Notes: a model not told the origin generated them from the sequence alone. Shown: positions 1 through 5,324, numbered from the stretch's first letter. The stretch is 6,663 nucleotides of DNA from Maritimibacter sp. (GCA_020441225.1 JAGRMP010000159.1:1-6663), one strand, 5' to 3'. Program-made: numbers and translations.

Positions 1-106
1 CCGCCCCCCGGACCCCCCGGGAGTACTTCGACCAAGAAAAAGGGGGGCGCGGTCCCGGCGGGTGCCGCGAGGCCCTGCCGACGGTCCGGGCGCGCGCCGC
101 TGCGCA

Positions 107-135
107 TTGACCGGTGCCGATGGGCGGGGCATCGT
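107..135 (+). promoter_or_regulatory. candidate sigma70-type promoter for the VOC gene
   Basis: TTGACC at 107-112 matches the -35 consensus at five of six positions. It is followed after 17 bp by CATCGT at 130-135, a weak -10 (three of six). A start around 140-143 would give a leader of about 20 nt before the ATG at 162, with the ribosome binding site inside it. The -10 is poor, so this is only a candidate. No other feature is supportable in bases 1-161. A + frame is open up to the TGA at 108-110, but it is low-complexity and matches nothing I recognise. Confidence 0.3.
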
Positions 136-161
136 AAAGGGCGATGGTCAAGGAGGTCCCG

Positions 162-620
162 ATGTCGAAGCTGCGCACCTGTCTGTGGTTTGACGGCACG
201 GCCGAGGCGGCGGCGCGGTTCTACGTGTCGCTGATCCCCGGATCGGCGATCGAGGGCAGCATCGGGCGCACGGCCGATGGCGCGCCGCTGATGGTCAACT
301 TCCATCTTGCGGGCGTGCCGTACCAGGGGCTGAACGGCGGCGACATGTACACACTCAGCCCCGCCGTCTCGATCCAGTACATTACCGAGGACCAGGCCGA
401 GACCGACCGGATCTGGGCCGCGCTCATCGCCGATGGCGGTGCCGAGAGCCGCTGTGCCTGGTGCAGCGACCGGTTCGGGCTGAGCTGGCAGGTGGTGCCG
501 CGCCAGCTCATGGCAACGGTCGGCGGGCCGGACCCCGAGGGCGCGGCGCGCGCGACCCAGGCGATGCTGGGGATGGCCAAGATCGACATCGCGGCGTTGG
601 AGGCGGCCTACCGGGGCTGA
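162..620 (+). CDS. VOC-family protein, PhnB/YjdN-like (3-dmu-9_3-mt domain type)
   Basis: A 152-residue single-domain protein of the vicinal oxygen chelate (glyoxalase/bleomycin-resistance) superfamily, in the subgroup often labelled 3-demethylubiquinone-9 3-methyltransferase or PhnB-like. Family hallmarks are visible: LWFDGTAEAAARFYVS (residues 8-23), the QGLNGG turn (55-60), DRFGLSWQVVP (103-113) followed by RQLM, and the C-terminal AMLGMAKIDIAALEAAY helix (134-150). Members are small cytoplasmic proteins. The methyltransferase label is a historical misnomer, and the substrate cannot be read from sequence. I chose the ATG at 162 because AAGGAGG (150-156) sits 5 nt upstream. An in-frame ATG at 144 lies before that site and would add six residues that do not look like the family. 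It stands alone: it is followed by about 1 kb without an intact gene and is probably unrelated to the dcw operon. Its end overlaps by 13 nt the stop of a possible minus-strand remnant. Confidence 0.85.
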   Translation: MSKLRTCLWFDGTAEAAARFYVSLIPGSAIEGSIGRTADGAPLMVNFHLAGVPYQGLNGGDMYTLSPAVSIQYITEDQAETDRIWAALIADGGAESRCAWCSDRFGLSWQVVPRQLMATVGGPDPEGAARATQAMLGMAKIDIAALEAAYRG

Positions 621-929
621 CCGGCTTGCCCTGCGAGCGCCGCGTCGAGATCGCCGGACCGGGCGAAGCTCCCGACGGTGTCCGCATGGGGCAAGGCGCG
701 TGCCGGGGCCGGCTGCCGCTGCAGGGCGCCCCTGTTCGCGGCCGTCGCCAGGCTGACCGTGCCGCGGCGATCCTGCGGCGGCTCCCGAAGGCCGGGCCGG
801 GCATTCTTCCGGGTCCGGTGCCAAATCGCACGCGCGCGCCCCGCTCACATGCGGCACGAAGCCGAGCGACACGCCCCGGAGCGGCACCGCCGCCGCGTCC
901 TTGAACGGCGGCAGGTGGATCCGGGACAT
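608..929 (-). pseudogene. possible frameshifted minus-strand gene remnant, unknown function
   Basis: Two consecutive minus-strand segments show coding-like third positions but lie in different frames. The first runs from ATG 929-927 (MSRIHLPPFKDAAAVPLRG...) to about 838, and nearly all of its roughly 31 codons end in G or C. The second runs from about 838 to a TAG at 610-608 and ends in ...SFARSGDLDAALAGQAGQPR. The frame change falls at a CG-repeat (830-840), a plausible slip or indel site. Joined, they would give about 105 residues. Arguments against: high GC alone leaves many frames open, the ATG has only AAGG directly abutting it as a ribosome site, and I recognise no family. If real, the gene would diverge from mraZ, start beside the distal MraZ boxes and converge on the VOC gene with a 13-nt overlap. 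The first frame stays open to base 1, but beyond about 838 that looks like antisense shadow. Confidence 0.2.
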
Positions 930-934
930 CCTTG

Positions 935-1000
935 CGGGAGATCATGGGAAACGCGCGCGGATCTGTGGGCGCCATGGGAAATCGTGGGACGATCCCGGGA
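935..1000 (+). promoter_or_regulatory. distal MraZ-box array (TGGGA-type repeats)
   Basis: TGGG-type pentamers recur here on the + strand: CGGGA 935-939, TGGGA 945-949, TGGGC 966-970, TGGGA 975-979, TGGGA 985-989 and a degenerate CGGGA 996-1000. Steps are 10, 21, 9, 10 and 11 bp, so most boxes fall on one face of the helix. MraZ of E. coli is known to bind TGGGN repeats separated by 5 nt, which is the 975/985 arrangement. The core 971-991 is an exact inverted copy of the proximal operator. It lies about 670 bp upstream of mraZ, much farther than expected for an autoregulatory operator. CGGGA boxes alone are weak evidence in such GC-rich DNA; the TGGGA pairs and the exact repeat carry the call. 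Confidence 0.55.
971..991 (+). repeat. 21-bp inverted repeat, left copy
   Basis: Bases 971-991 are identical, over all 21 positions, to the reverse complement of 1356-1376. The core reads TGGGAAATCGTGGGA. The identity stops at both ends (970 versus 1377 and 992 versus 1355 mismatch). The two copies are 364 bp apart and each holds two TGGGA boxes 10 bp apart. They are more likely duplicated operator sites than arms of a hairpin. Confidence 0.9.
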
Positions 1001-1053
1001 GAGCGGTGCGGGGCCATGCGCGGGCCGTCGTCCGGCGGGCGGGTGCCGCGCGC

Positions 1054-1110
1054 GATTCCCGGCGAATCCGACGAATCAATCGCGATTCCCCCCGGATTCG
1101 GCCCGGATTC
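1054..1110. promoter_or_regulatory. cluster of six GANTC (CcrM methylation) sites
   Basis: Six GANTC pentamers occur at 1054-1058 (GATTC), 1064-1068 (GAATC), 1073-1077 (GAATC), 1084-1088, 1095-1099 and 1106-1110 (GATTC). Their steps are 10, 9, 11, 11 and 11 bp. Only three others were found in the rest of the window (1314, 3988, 4421). Part of the cluster is a 10-bp direct repeat, CGCGATTCCC at 1051-1060 and 1081-1090, and CCCGGATTCG recurs at 1091-1100 and 1102-1111. In alphaproteobacteria GANTC is methylated by the cell-cycle methyltransferase CcrM, and GcrA responds to methylated sites at division-gene promoters. A role here is inferred from position upstream of the dcw operon. Confidence 0.6.
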
Positions 1111-1201
1111 GCGGCTTTGGACGGCGGGAGAGGGGGTGCGGAGCGGCGCGGGGCAGGGTGCCGATCGCCCTCCGAGCCAGATTTCCGGGATTTCATGGAA
1201 C

Positions 1202-1245
1202 TTTTTTTCGACCCCGTATCCGGTCTATATATAGTGTTGAAATTG
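1202..1245 (+). promoter_or_regulatory. AT-rich patch with TATATATA; weak promoter candidate
   Basis: In otherwise very GC-rich DNA this stretch has a T7 run (1202-1208), TATATATA (1226-1233) and TTGAAATTG (1237-1245). TATAGT at 1230-1235 is a good -10 hexamer, but the matching -35 position (TTCGAC, 1207-1212) is poor. It may be an upstream mraZ promoter, an easily melted region, or an AT-rich binding site for a nucleoid protein. A weak TTCC/GGAA stem (1183-1186 with 1197-1200) precedes the T run but is too short to call a terminator. The neighbouring bases 1111-1201 hold nothing I can assign. Confidence 0.3.
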
Positions 1246-1318
1246 TGCAAGTCCGCAAGAAATGGCTGCGTGTTCTCTTTTTGGACCTACAATCCCTTGC
1301 GGTGTAGCCGGCCGACTC

Positions 1319-1330
1319 CCTAGATCTAGG
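1319..1330. promoter_or_regulatory. perfect 12-bp palindrome CCTAGATCTAGG
   Basis: The sequence CCTAGATCTAGG equals its own reverse complement and contains CTAG twice, a tetranucleotide generally rare in proteobacterial genomes. A partial outer symmetry exists (GCCG 1311-1314 and CGGC 1331-1334), offset by four bases. A GANTC site (1314-1318) abuts it. It lies between the AT-rich patch and the proximal MraZ boxes. A dimeric regulator site is possible, but no family-specific operator is recognised. Confidence 0.4.
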
Positions 1331-1355
1331 CGGCTCTTGAGGCAAAAAACCATTG

Positions 1356-1376
1356 CGTCCCACGATTTCCCATGGC
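1356..1376 (-). repeat. 21-bp inverted repeat, right copy
   Basis: This is the exact reverse complement of 971-991. On the minus strand it reads through TGGGAAATCGTGGGA, so it presents its boxes facing away from mraZ, while the left copy presents them on the + strand. It lies inside the proximal MraZ operator. Confidence 0.9.
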
Positions 1377-1382
1377 ATCCCT
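1358..1382 (-). promoter_or_regulatory. proximal MraZ operator, triple box
   Basis: On the + strand TCCCA 1358-1362, TCCCA 1368-1372 and TCCCT 1378-1382 repeat at exact 10-bp steps. On the minus strand these are TGGGA, TGGGA and AGGGA with 5-nt spacers, the layout described for MraZ binding in E. coli. The array lies about 280 bp before the mraZ start. If transcription begins near 1396, as the leader length of the related Rhodobacter system suggests, the boxes cover roughly -38 to -14. Bound MraZ would then block RNA polymerase, fitting autorepression of the dcw operon. Confidence 0.7.
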
Positions 1383-1396
1383 TTGTCATCGAAGGA
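1361..1396 (+). promoter_or_regulatory. inferred dcw operon promoter
   Basis: The promoter is placed here mainly by analogy: the R. sphaeroides mraZ leader is about 268 nt, which would put the start near 1396. TGTCAT at 1384-1389 is an acceptable -10 (four of six). No good -35 lies 16-18 bp upstream (CACGAT, 1361-1366). Other weak hexamers are TTGAGG 1337-1342, TTGCGT 1353-1358 and TACAAT 1288-1293. The overlap with the MraZ boxes supports the placement, but the exact start cannot be fixed from sequence. Confidence 0.35.
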
Positions 1397-1605
1397 CGGG
1401 ACAGCAACGGGCACCAAGACCCGGAAACAAAATCCCCCAAGTCAGGTTTCATACAGGCACCCCGCACTTCGAGAACAACGAGATCCGACGCGGGCGCGAG
1501 CAGACATCCCCCCCCCAGGTGGCGCTTGTGATCGGACTTACCCAGCAATGGGACGAGGGCGGCGGATCGGGCAGTGGCAGCAGCTCGATCCGTCGTTTCC
1601 GTTTC
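1396..1605 (+). ncRNA. upsM: UpsM-like sRNA from the long mraZ 5' leader
   Basis: In R. sphaeroides and relatives the dcw operon is preceded by an extended leader of about 268 nt with an internal Rho-independent terminator; termination yields the sRNA UpsM, which is cleaved by RNase E in an Hfq-dependent way under stress. This window has the same layout: 281 bp from the last proximal MraZ box to the mraZ GTG, no open frame with coding character, and a strong terminator-like hairpin ending about 60 nt before mraZ. Local hairpins include CGGG/CCCG (1408-1411 with 1420-1423) and CCCGC/GCGGG (1461-1465 with 1490-1494). A run of nine C (1508-1516) could act as a seed against G-rich Shine-Dalgarno sites. 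Identity with UpsM is inferred from position and architecture, not from alignment. The 5' end is approximate. Confidence 0.6.
1560..1605 (+). terminator. Rho-independent terminator/attenuator in the mraZ leader
   Basis: Bases 1560-1572 pair with 1583-1595 to form a 13-bp stem that includes CGGATCG/CGATCCG and two G-U pairs (1562/1593 and 1570/1585), with a 10-nt loop (1573-1582). The tail TTTCCGTTTC (1596-1605) is U-rich but interrupted, which would fit partial rather than complete termination. It lies between the promoter region and mraZ, so it acts as an attenuator for the whole operon and would form the 3' end of the sRNA. Confidence 0.75.
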
Positions 1606-1663
1606 AGGGGTCGGACATGAGGCAGAAGACCGGGGGCAGACGAGGGACAAAGGACCACGACAA

Positions 1664-2167
1664 GTGGCACGCGTGTTCAGAGGTGAGGGCCACCACAAGG
1701 TGGACGGCAAGGGCAGGGTCTCGATCCCGGCCCTGTTTCGCCGTGTGCTCGAAGCCTCGGACCCGGAGTGGAAAGAGGGGCTGAACCCCAACCTTGTCAT
1801 CGTCTATGGCGGCGAACGCCAGAAATACCTCGAATGCTACACGATGGAGGCGATCGCGGAAGTCGACGCCAGGATCGCCAGGATGCAGCGCGGCTCGATG
1901 GAGCGGCGGATGCTCGAGCGGATGTTCAACGGTCAGTCGCTGCCCGCCTCGGTCGACGAGACCGGGCGGCTGGTGCTGCCCGCCAAGCAGCGCCAGAAGA
2001 TCGGCCTCGAAGGCGAGGCCTATTTCATCGCCACCGGCGATACCTTCCAGATCTGGAACCCGGAGACCTACGAGCAGGAGGAGGCCGCCAAGGCCGAGGC
2101 CTGGCTCGAGGACATGCCGGAAGATTTCGACCCGCTCACCCTTCTTCCGGGCGACGAGGGCGTGTGA
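1664..2167 (+). CDS. mraZ: transcriptional regulator MraZ
   Basis: MraZ is the cytoplasmic DNA-binding protein that opens the dcw cluster. In E. coli it binds TGGGN repeats upstream of its own gene and represses the operon. The 167-residue product has the two tandem AbrB-like (SpoVT/MraZ) half-repeats: [14 protein letters not shown] (13-26) and [15 protein letters not shown] (97-111), each with the conserved DxxGRxxxP core. The length is typical for alphaproteobacteria. The start is the GTG at 1664 ([12 protein letters not shown]), with AAAGGA (1649-1654) 9 nt upstream. A GTG at 1673 would give MFRGEG but is too far from that site. An in-frame GTG at 1574 is rejected because it lies in the loop of the terminator hairpin and its extension has no family character. 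The stop shares one base with the rsmH start, so translation is probably coupled. The TGGGA arrays upstream are its likely targets. Confidence 0.97.
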   Translation: MARVFRGEGHHKVDGKGRVSIPALFRRVLEASDPEWKEGLNPNLVIVYGGERQKYLECYTMEAIAEVDARIARMQRGSMERRMLERMFNGQSLPASVDETGRLVLPAKQRQKIGLEGEAYFIATGDTFQIWNPETYEQEEAAKAEAWLEDMPEDFDPLTLLPGDEGV

Positions 2168-3174
2168 TGTCGGCAGCCGCGCAGCAGCCCACTGACGCCG
2201 CGCCCCATGTTCCCGTCCTCCTGCGGCCGTTGCTGGCCGGTGTCGCGCCGGTCACCGGGCTGTGGATCGACGGCACCTTCGGCGCGGGGGGCTATGCCCG
2301 CGGCCTCCTCGAAGCCGGGGCCGACAAGGTCATCGGCATCGACCGCGACCCGAGCGTGTTCGAGATGGCCGCGGCCTGGGCCGGGGAATACGGCGACCGG
2401 CTCGCGCTGGTCGAGGGCACGTTTTCCGAGCTCGACACGGTGACAGACGGCCCTGTTGCGGGCGTGGTGCTCGATCTCGGCGTCTCCTCGATGCAGCTCG
2501 ACCAGGCCGCGCGCGGGTTTTCCTTCCTGCGCGAAGGACCGCTCGACATGCGCATGGGACAGAGCGGCACAAGTGCGGCCGATCTCGTCAACCACGCGCC
2601 CGAGGCGGAACTCGCCGACATCCTCTATCATTACGGCGAGGAGCGGCAGGCGCGGCGGATCGCGCGGGCCATCGTGCGCGACCGCGCCGAGGTGCCGTTC
2701 GAGACCACGACCCAGCTCGCCGAGCTGATCGAACGGCTGCTGCCACGGGCGAAGCCGGGGCAGAGCCATCCCGCCACCCGCAGCTTCCAGGCGCTGCGCA
2801 TTGCGGTCAACGACGAGTTTGGCCAGCTCGCCTCCGGGCTCGAGGCGGCGGAACGGGTGCTGGCGCCGGGCGGCAAGCTCGCGGTGGTGACCTTCCACTC
2901 GCTCGAAGACCGGGTGGTGAAACGGTTTTTCCAGGCGGCGGCGAGCGCCGGCGGCGGCGGCTCGCGCTACGCGCCCGAACGCGCCGAGCACACGCCGCGC
3001 TTCGCCCTCACCCCCAAGAAAGCCATCGGCCCCGATCCGCAGGAGCTGGCGGACAACCCCCGCGCGCGCTCGGCGCGGCTCAGGATCGCGACCCGGACCG
3101 GGGCCGCGGCGGAACATCTCGACCGGTCGGCGCTCGGCCTGCCGGCTCCGGCTTTGAAGGAGGCGCGCCGCTGA
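2167..3174 (+). CDS. rsmH: 16S rRNA (cytosine-1402-N4)-methyltransferase RsmH
   Basis: RsmH (MraW) uses S-adenosylmethionine to add the N4 methyl of m4Cm1402 in the ribosomal P site of 16S rRNA. The product has 335 residues, normal for the family. Visible motifs: HVPVLL near the N-terminus (14-19), the SAM-binding loop [10 protein letters not shown] (35-44), the acidic strand end GIDRD (57-61), [10 protein letters not shown] (103-112), GPLDMRM (124-130), [17 protein letters not shown] (201-217), VTFHSLEDR (241-249) and the C-terminal RARSARLRI. It begins at ATG 2167, whose A is the last base of the mraZ TGA; GAGGG (2156-2160) lies 6 nt upstream, inside mraZ. It ends by sharing one base with ftsL. 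A short glycine-rich insert (AGGGGSR, 261-267) precedes the C-terminal region. The gene does not act in division itself, but its place between mraZ and ftsL is conserved. Confidence 0.98.
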   Translation: MSAAAQQPTDAAPHVPVLLRPLLAGVAPVTGLWIDGTFGAGGYARGLLEAGADKVIGIDRDPSVFEMAAAWAGEYGDRLALVEGTFSELDTVTDGPVAGVVLDLGVSSMQLDQAARGFSFLREGPLDMRMGQSGTSAADLVNHAPEAELADILYHYGEERQARRIARAIVRDRAEVPFETTTQLAELIERLLPRAKPGQSHPATRSFQALRIAVNDEFGQLASGLEAAERVLAPGGKLAVVTFHSLEDRVVKRFFQAAASAGGGGSRYAPERAEHTPRFALTPKKAIGPDPQELADNPRARSARLRIATRTGAAAEHLDRSALGLPAPALKEARR

Positions 3175-3536
3175 TGCGTGTGTTGTTCTACATCGTCGCG
3201 ACGCTGGTCGTGATGGGGCTCGGAAACTGGGCCTACGTGGAGAATTACAAGACAAAGGCCGCGCTCGACGAGGTCGAGACGCTGCAGCGCGAGATCGGCC
3301 AGTACCGCGAAGAGCTCAGCGTGCTCCGGGCCGAATGGGCCTATCTCAACCGCCCCGACCGGCTGCGCGACCTCGCCGAGATCAATTTCGACCGGCTGGG
3401 GCTCTTGCCGCTGATGCCGGAGCAATTCGGCACGGTCAGCCAGGTCGGTTACCCGCTGTCGTCGCGCGCGCAGATGCTGCTCAGCGATTTCGACCTCGAC
3501 GACGCCGTCGACGTGCGCGCGGAGGTCTCCGAATGA
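3174..3536 (+). CDS. ftsL: cell division protein FtsL
   Basis: FtsL is a small bitopic inner-membrane protein that forms a trimeric complex with FtsB and FtsQ and helps activate the FtsWI septal synthase. The 120-residue product has one N-terminal membrane segment (about 3-21, LFYIVATLVVMGLGNWAY) with a very short cytoplasmic tail. It is followed by a periplasmic coiled coil (about 27-57, ALDEVETLQREIGQYREELS) and the LNRPDRLRDLA motif (58-68) typical of alphaproteobacterial FtsL. The acidic tail (105-120) shows no recognised motif. Sequence is poorly conserved across phyla, so position between rsmH and ftsI adds to the call. ATG 3174 shares one base with the rsmH stop; AAGGAGG (3157-3163) lies 10 nt upstream. 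It overlaps ftsI by four bases. Confidence 0.93.
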   Translation: MRVLFYIVATLVVMGLGNWAYVENYKTKAALDEVETLQREIGQYREELSVLRAEWAYLNRPDRLRDLAEINFDRLGLLPLMPEQFGTVSQVGYPLSSRAQMLLSDFDLDDAVDVRAEVSE

Positions 3537-5314
3537 CCCGTGTGCCCCTGCGCCCGCTCGCGCGCATCCTCGAGGCCCGCGCCAAGGGCGAAAACCCCGA
3601 CCTGATCGAGGCCGAGAACCTGCGCCAGCGCCACGAGGCGATGGCTGACAAGGCGCGCGCCCGGGCCGAAGGGCGGCTCCTGGTGATCGCGGTCCTGTTC
3701 CTCTGCGCCTTTGTCGCGGTCGGGGTGCGGATGGGGTCAATCGCCGCTTCCGAACCGGTCGAACCGCGGGCGGCGACGGCGGGCGCGCCGATTGCCACGG
3801 CACGGGCCGATATCGTCGACCGCCAGGGCCGGTTGCTCGCGACCAACCTGGTGACCCATTCGCTCTACGCCCAGACCCGCGACATGGTCGATCCGGCCCG
3901 CGCGGCGCGCGAACTGGCGCTGATCTTCCCCGAGCTCGACGCCGCGAAGCTTTACGAAGACTTCACCGGAGGCCGAAAATTCCTGTGGATTCGCAAGACT
4001 TTGAGCCCTGAGCAGCAGCAACAGGTGTTCGACATCGGCGAGCCCGGGTTGCTGTTCGGCCCGCGCGAGATGCGGCTCTACCCCAATGGCCCCGTCGCCG
4101 CCCATGTGCTCGGCGGCACCCGCTTCGGCGACGAGGGCGTGAACGCGGCGCAGGTGGTGGGCGTGGCGGGGGTCGAGATGGCTTTCGAGGACCGGTTGAG
4201 CGATCCCGGCCAGTCCGACACGCCGCTGGCGCTGACCATCGACCTGACCGTACAGGCCGCCGTCGAACGGGTGTTGGCGGGCGGCAAGCAGATCATGAAT
4301 GCCGAGGGGGCCGCGGCGATCCTGATGGATGTGCACACCGGCGAGATCGTCGCGCTGGCAAGCCTGCCCGATTTCGACCCCAACGACCGCCCCTCGCCAC
4401 TGACCAAGGGCCAGCCGGCCGACTCGCCGCTCTTCAACCGCGCGGTGCAGGGGGTCTACGAGCTCGGCTCGACCTTCAAGATCTTCGCCGCCGCCCAGGC
4501 GCTGGAGCTGGGCCTGGTCAACCCCAACACGCCGATCGACACCAAGGGGCCGATCGCCTGGGGCAAGTTCCGGATCACGGACATGCACCGGATGGACCCG
4601 GTGATGTCGATGACCGATGTGATCGTGGAAAGCTCCAACGTCGGCACCGCCCGGGTGGCGCAGATGATCGGGCCGGAGCGGCAGCGCGATTTCCTCACCC
4701 GGCTCGGCTTTACCGAGACCCTGCCGGTCGAACTGGTCGAGGCGCGCCGCGCGAAACCGCTGGTGCCCGAGCGCTGGTCGGAGCTGTCGGCGATGACCAT
4801 CTCCTACGGCCACGGGATCTCGGTCACACCGCTGCATCTCGCCGCCGCCTATGCCGCCATGGTCAACGGCGGTACCCGCGTCACCCCGACGCTGGAGCGC
4901 CGCGCGTCGGTGGAGCCGGGCCCGCGGGTGATCTCGCCCGAAACCTCGGCGGTGATCCGCTCGATGCTGCGCCAGGTGGTGGCGCGGGGCACGGCAAGCT
5001 ACGGCGAGGTCGCGGGCTACCAGGTCGGCGGCAAGACCGGCTCCGCAGACAAGCCCAGCGCCACCGGCGGCTACGAAAAAGACAGCGTGATCGCGACCTT
5101 CGCCGGGATCTTCCCGGCCAACGACCCGAAATACGTGCTGATCGTCAGCCTCGACGACGGGGTCGATACGTCGGGGCCGGAGCCGCGGCGGACCGCGGGC
5201 TATACCGCGGTGCCGATTGCCGCCGAGGTCATTCGCCGGGTGGCGCCGCTTCTCGGGCTCAAGCCCGAGATTGAACCCGGGGTCGCCCCCGGTGTAACAC
5301 TCACCTCCAACTGA
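3533..5314 (+). CDS. ftsI: septal peptidoglycan transpeptidase FtsI (PBP3, class B PBP)
   Basis: FtsI is the septum-specific D,D-transpeptidase that cross-links new peptidoglycan with FtsW and is a beta-lactam target. The 593-residue product has a cytoplasmic tail of about 47 residues, one membrane anchor (about 49-66, LLVIAVLFLCAFVAVGVRM), a pedestal domain that opens with RADIVDRQGR (91-100), and a transpeptidase domain. The three penicillin-binding motifs are intact: SxxK as GSTFK with nucleophile Ser313 and Lys316, SSN at 367-369, and KTG at 501-503. YGHGISVTPLHLAAAYAAMVNGG-type sequence begins at Tyr425. The active-site context is ELGSTFK rather than the PGSTxK of E. coli, which to my knowledge is usual in this group. 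No PASTA domain is present. ATG 3533 overlaps the ftsL stop (ATGA), with GGAGG (3521-3525) 7 nt upstream. murE follows after 10 bp. Confidence 0.97.
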   Translation: MTRVPLRPLARILEARAKGENPDLIEAENLRQRHEAMADKARARAEGRLLVIAVLFLCAFVAVGVRMGSIAASEPVEPRAATAGAPIATARADIVDRQGRLLATNLVTHSLYAQTRDMVDPARAARELALIFPELDAAKLYEDFTGGRKFLWIRKTLSPEQQQQVFDIGEPGLLFGPREMRLYPNGPVAAHVLGGTRFGDEGVNAAQVVGVAGVEMAFEDRLSDPGQSDTPLALTIDLTVQAAVERVLAGGKQIMNAEGAAAILMDVHTGEIVALASLPDFDPNDRPSPLTKGQPADSPLFNRAVQGVYELGSTFKIFAAAQALELGLVNPNTPIDTKGPIAWGKFRITDMHRMDPVMSMTDVIVESSNVGTARVAQMIGPERQRDFLTRLGFTETLPVELVEARRAKPLVPERWSELSAMTISYGHGISVTPLHLAAAYAAMVNGGTRVTPTLERRASVEPGPRVISPETSAVIRSMLRQVVARGTASYGEVAGYQVGGKTGSADKPSATGGYEKDSVIATFAGIFPANDPKYVLIVSLDDGVDTSGPEPRRTAGYTAVPIAAEVIRRVAPLLGLKPEIEPGVAPGVTLTSN

Positions 5315-5324
5315 GGAGGCGAGA

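Noticed and set aside
1..110. Possible tail of an upstream gene ending at TGA 108-110, and C/G-run pairing 2-9 with 42-49
   Set aside because: The peptide is low-complexity with no family resemblance. The G/C-run pairing has a 32-nt loop and no U tract, so it is not a terminator.
783..813. Imperfect hairpin CCCGAAG/CTTCCGGG
   Set aside because: It has a bulge and no U tract, lies inside the possible minus-strand remnant, and has no second copy to make it a repeat family.
678..1307. + strand frame of 209 codons across the intergenic region
   Set aside because: It runs through the MraZ boxes and the GANTC cluster, is arginine-rich and low-complexity, and has neither a ribosome site nor a recognisable domain.
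1541..1553. CCCA-GCAA-TGGG mini-hairpin and a lone TGGGA box in the leader
   Set aside because: A four-pair stem is too short to call, and a single TGGGA without a partner at 10-bp spacing is not an MraZ site.
1574..1663. N-terminal extension of mraZ from a GTG at 1574
   Set aside because: The start falls in the loop of the terminator hairpin, the extra 30 residues lack family character, and AAAGGA with 9-nt spacing supports the GTG at 1664.
2068..3255. Long minus-strand open frame of 395 codons opposite rsmH
   Set aside because: It is an antisense shadow of rsmH in high-GC DNA, arginine- and alanine-rich, with no domain recognised. Similar shadows oppose ftsI and murE.
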